From Deltaproteobacteria bacterium (GTDB taxonomy: Bacteria > Myxococcota_A > Polyangia > Polyangiales > Polyangiaceae), in NCBI GenBank assembly GCA_016218915.1, contig JACRCQ010000007.1:124001-188000 (forward strand): 64,000 bases of DNA, written 5' to 3'. Below the pieces are notes generated by a model. It had not been told where the DNA came from. It did not search any database and saw nothing but the letters and a program-made list of their open reading frames with translations. Below, piece by piece: positions 60,842 to 64,000 of this stretch (positions within the stretch are counted from its first letter, which is position 1; the number at the start of each line of letters is the position of its first letter). Position numbers and translations under genes: made by a program.

Positions 60842-63523
60842 ATGATGAACAACATGGGGCTCGGGTTCGTCTTCACGGCGCACGACCTTGCGTCCGCGAA
60901 GATGATGTCGCTCGAGCGCCACTTCATGAGCTTGGATCGGAAGGTCGGCCTGGGCACCGACAGCATCACCTCAGCCTTCGGGCAGCTCGGCATCGGGCTG
61001 GGTGTGATGACCGCTGGCGCCGCGATGGTCGGCGGTGCCTTTGCGCTCGCGGACAAGGCTGGGCAGTTCGAGCAGGCGATCGCCGCGGTCGCGGCCGTGT
61101 CGGGCGCCACCAAGGATGAGCTGGCCCTGCTCAAGGACGCCGCCATCGACGCGGGCATCGCGACACAGTTCTCGCCGACGGAGGCGACCGTCGGGCTGAA
61201 GGAGCTCGCCCAGGCGGGCTTCAACGCCCAGGACTCGATGAAGCTGCTCATCCCCGTGTTGGACCTGGCGGGCGGCTCGCTGGGCGAGCTGAGCCCGGCC
61301 CAGGCTGCAGGGCTCGCGTCGCAGGCGCTCAAGGCCTTCGGGCTGTCCGCCGACGACGCCGGCATGGCGGTCGATCGCATGCTCCAGGCCGTGAACGTGT
61401 TCGCGCTCAACGCCTCCGAGCTTCCCCTGGCGCTGGGGATCTCGTCGCGCGGCGCCCAGGCGCTGCACCAGTCCATGTCCGAGACGCTGATCTCCCTCGG
61501 CCTGGTGAAGAACATCATTCCGACCGTGGAGCGGGCTTCGACCGGCTTGGCCGTGGCCATGGAGCGCCTGGCGGACCCGAAGACCCAGACGGCCCTCAAG
61601 GGAATCGGCGTCGCGGTGACCGACAACAAGGGGCAGTTCCGCAGCTTCCTCGATGTCCTCGGCGACATGGCCCCCGAGCTCGACAAGATGACGGACGCCA
61701 AGCGATCGGCGTTCCTGATCGATACCTTCGGCGCGCATGCGCTCGGGAGCGTGCAGGCGATCCTCACGCAGGTTACGAACGGCATCAAGACGAACACCGG
61801 CGTAACGCTGAAGGGCTCTGACGCGATTGCCTACTTGCGGCAGCAGTTCGAGAACGCCGGAGGGACCGCTGCGGCATTCCGCGACAAGATGCTCGACACG
61901 TTCGCCGGGCAGAAGCAGCTCCTGCGCGGCTCGATCGAGACCCTCGCGATCGTCGTCGGCGAGCCGTTTGCGCAGGTGTTCAAGCCGATCATCGCGGTCG
62001 TGATCGACGCCCTCAACGGGTTCCTCAAGTTTGTCCGCGCGATGCCTGGGCCGGTGAAGAAGGGCTTCGCCGCGCTCTTCGTCGGCGCCGGCGCCATCCT
62101 CACGGTGGTCGGGGCAGCGATCGCCGCGAAGGCCGGCATCGCCCTGCTCATCATCGGCCTGAAGGCGGCGGGCGTGACGATCAGCGGAATCCTGATGGTG
62201 ATGCTTCCGGCGATCGCTACCGTCGCCGCGATCGGGCTCGCGGTCGCTGGGCTCTACATCGCGTTCCAGAAGAACATCGGCGGAATCGCCGGATTCGCGC
62301 AGCGCATGTGGGGACAGGTGTCGCTGTTCTTCGAGGGACTCAGGCAGCTCATCGAGCAGGGCGGCTTCTCAGGCGCAGTGCGCGAGGAGCTCAACAAGGC
62401 AGAGAACGCCGGGCTGAAGGACTTCCTGATCAACCTGTTCCTATGGGGCAATCGGATCAGCAACTTCCTGTCCGGGATTGCGACGGGCTTCTCGGCAGGT
62501 GTCGAGGCGGCCAGGCCAACCATCGAGCGCTTCATGGCTGCGATCGAGCAGCTCGGCGTCTCGCTCGGGTTCCTGAGCGCGCGCGACGACGCGACGACCG
62601 CAGGCGACAAGTTCCGAGCGTTCGGAGTCGCGGGCGAAGCCGCGGGGCGGAACCTCGCAGTCGTGTTCGACCTGCTCATCCAGGTTCTCACGGGCGTCGT
62701 GCAGGTTGCCACCGGCGTCGCAAACGCGTGGGACATGGTGGGCCCCGCCGCCGACCTGGTGTCGAACGCCGTGTCCCAGCTTGGCGCCAAGCTCACGGAG
62801 TCCATCAACGCTTTGTCGGGAAACGCCAGCGCCACCCGCGAAAATGGCAGCGCGTGGACGTCGCTGGGGACCGCGATTGCGTTCGCGGTCGCTGTGATCG
62901 TTGGGGTGATCGCGCTCTTCGTTGCGATCATTTCGTCGGCGGTGTCGATCGTTAGCGGCGTGATTGGCGCCGTCATGGCCATCTTTTCTGGCCTGGCCGA
63001 CGTCGTGACCGGCGTGGTGTTCATCATCGGCGGCATCTTCAGCGGTTCCTGGAGCGATATCTGGACCGGCATGAAGCTCATCGCGTTCGGCGTCATCGAC
63101 GCGGTCATCGGCGCCGTGCTCGAACTCGCGGGAGCAATCGGCGGTGTGATCGATTCCATCGCCGGCATGTTCGGCGCCTCGACTGGCATCCAGTCCGCTG
63201 TGCGGGATTTCAAGGGCTACACGCACCGCGAGATGGCCAAGGACTTCGGCGTGGAATCGCTCAGCTTCACGCCGGTGAAGCAGACCACCGCCCAGCCAAC
63301 GCCGGGAGCACCACCGCCTGCGACCACCCCACTGCCCGCGGCGGTGCCGCTACAGATGTCGGTGCAGCCAACCGCCTTGTCGCTGCCAGTCACCCAGAAC
63401 GTGCCGCCGCCGCAACCCGTGGTCGTGAACGTGCAGATCGACGGCCAGACCGTCGCGCGTGCGGTGCACAAGGCGGGTTCCGACACCGCATCCCGCAGCT
63501 TCTCGCCGGTGCCGGCGTACTGA
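60842..63523 (+). CDS. Tail tape measure protein
   Basis: 893 aa, starting six bases after the chaperone extension. Residues ~60-330 match the tape measure core: [60 protein letters not shown]. Several hydrophobic segments follow (~395-475 and ~680-775), as needed for membrane insertion during DNA ejection. A Pro/Ala-rich stretch and short beta end close the protein. Sets tail length; about 893 residues implies a tail on the order of 130 nm by the usual rule of thumb. Confidence 0.9.
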   Translation: MMNNMGLGFVFTAHDLASAKMMSLERHFMSLDRKVGLGTDSITSAFGQLGIGLGVMTAGAAMVGGAFALADKAGQFEQAIAAVAAVSGATKDELALLKDAAIDAGIATQFSPTEATVGLKELAQAGFNAQDSMKLLIPVLDLAGGSLGELSPAQAAGLASQALKAFGLSADDAGMAVDRMLQAVNVFALNASELPLALGISSRGAQALHQSMSETLISLGLVKNIIPTVERASTGLAVAMERLADPKTQTALKGIGVAVTDNKGQFRSFLDVLGDMAPELDKMTDAKRSAFLIDTFGAHALGSVQAILTQVTNGIKTNTGVTLKGSDAIAYLRQQFENAGGTAAAFRDKMLDTFAGQKQLLRGSIETLAIVVGEPFAQVFKPIIAVVIDALNGFLKFVRAMPGPVKKGFAALFVGAGAILTVVGAAIAAKAGIALLIIGLKAAGVTISGILMVMLPAIATVAAIGLAVAGLYIAFQKNIGGIAGFAQRMWGQVSLFFEGLRQLIEQGGFSGAVREELNKAENAGLKDFLINLFLWGNRISNFLSGIATGFSAGVEAARPTIERFMAAIEQLGVSLGFLSARDDATTAGDKFRAFGVAGEAAGRNLAVVFDLLIQVLTGVVQVATGVANAWDMVGPAADLVSNAVSQLGAKLTESINALSGNASATRENGSAWTSLGTAIAFAVAVIVGVIALFVAIISSAVSIVSGVIGAVMAIFSGLADVVTGVVFIIGGIFSGSWSDIWTGMKLIAFGVIDAVIGAVLELAGAIGGVIDSIAGMFGASTGIQSAVRDFKGYTHREMAKDFGVESLSFTPVKQTTAQPTPGAPPPATTPLPAAVPLQMSVQPTALSLPVTQNVPPPQPVVVNVQIDGQTVARAVHKAGSDTASRSFSPVPAY

Positions 63524-63530
63524 GGTCGCG

Positions 63531-64000
63531 ATGGGAATAGAGTACGCTGGAACGCGCCCCTCCCGTTGCTCGCTGGTCAACGTGGACGCAGCCGAGAGCA
63601 TCGATTGCCTGTTCAATCCGACGCAGCTCTCGGAGAAGGTCCAGATCAACTGGAACCGCGTCACCGTGCCCGGGCTGTCGCACCAGCTCCTGCAGTTCCA
63701 GTCCACGGGCAACCGGCAGCTCTCGGGCGTGGAGTTCTACCTGGACCGGTTCTTTTCCGCCGAGCAAATCGCAACGCCCGACATCCTCGAGTTCCGAGCG
63801 TTCCTGCGCGCGTTGACGGTGCCACCCAAGGGAACAGAAGGCGTCCCCGCGACGGCGCCGCCGCGCGCGCTGTTCATCTGGCCCAACGTGCTCACCATCG
63901 AGACGGTGCTGACCGACCTCGAGTTCCAATACAAGCAGTTCGCAGCCGATGGGAAGGTGCAGGTGTACACCGCGACCGTCACGTTCGAGGAGATCCTAGA
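63531..64000 (+). CDS. Tube-adaptor/baseplate protein (CIS tube-like), 3' cut by window
   Basis: 156 codons visible; the frame is open at the window end. [20 protein letters not shown] then [29 protein letters not shown] matches the LysM-carrying tube-initiation/adaptor proteins of contractile injection systems and myophages; the LysM part would lie beyond the window. It normally joins tube to baseplate, fitting its place after the tape measure. Confidence 0.75.
   Translation, partial: MGIEYAGTRPSRCSLVNVDAAESIDCLFNPTQLSEKVQINWNRVTVPGLSHQLLQFQSTGNRQLSGVEFYLDRFFSAEQIATPDILEFRAFLRALTVPPKGTEGVPATAPPRALFIWPNVLTIETVLTDLEFQYKQFAADGKVQVYTATVTFEEIL

Overview
The window is GC-rich DNA whose right two thirds read as a contractile-tailed (myovirus-like) phage genome, most likely an integrated prophage. 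The host is probably a high-GC Gram-negative. A myxobacterium (Myxococcota) is my best guess, from the Cys-rich lipoprotein style at 53.7 kb, the Ser/Thr kinase and the codon bias, but no host marker gene proves it.

Layout. (1) 1-6.4 kb, rightward: the C-terminal end of a DNA methylase, a 1461-aa Fe-S nuclease-helicase, then an XRE regulator and a Ser/Thr kinase with an apparently leaderless promoter. This looks like flanking host accessory or defence DNA. (2) 6.4-9.4 kb, leftward: a large serine recombinase operon with its usual small partners (ParB-like HTH, 62-aa protein, DUF2924), possibly one edge of the element. (3) 9.6-16 kb: HTH-nucleotidyltransferase, and a WYL regulator divergent from recA plus a Hel308-like helicase, with two near-identical operators between them. 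(4) 16-20.7 kb, rightward: Com-like zinc ribbon, sigma-like factor, XRE repressor/ImmA-type protease pair and two unknown genes that share an operator motif with the pair. (5) 20.7-29.4 kb, leftward: a replication block (primase-helicase, two more helicases, SSB-like protein) ending in a second, inverted Com-like/sigma-like pair. (6) 30.2-30.6 kb: an AT-richer gene-free region with repeated CTGTCCACA boxes, a candidate replication origin at the point where transcription diverges. (7) 30.6-37.9 kb, rightward: Cas4/RecB-like nuclease, a third sigma-like factor, Holliday-junction-type nuclease, small and large terminase, with a minimal tyrosine recombinase in reverse between the terminase genes. 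(8) 37.9-43.6 kb, leftward cargo: a ~1720-aa protein with four glycosyltransferase-like regions, a kinase fold and a methyltransferase, plus a LOG/SLOG protein. (9) 43.9-58.8 kb, rightward head and tail genes: portal, two zinc-ribbon proteins, MuF, a Dam-Dam-XkdF protease fusion, scaffold, capsid, connectors, lipoprotein, metalloprotease, sheath and tube. (10) a reverse-orientation unknown gene at 58.8-59.7 kb, then tail assembly chaperone with a likely -1 frameshift, tape measure and a tube-adaptor gene cut by the window end.

How it fits together: the element carries its own replication, recombination, packaging and virion genes, and appears to control them with three sigma-like factors, a cleavable-repressor switch (XRE/ImmA) and a WYL/RecA damage-type switch. 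Cargo genes (giant glycosyltransferase, LOG protein, lipoprotein, metalloprotease, 58.8-kb gene) sit in or between the late operons, as expected for lysogenic-conversion genes. All family assignments come from reading motifs by eye; no database search was run.
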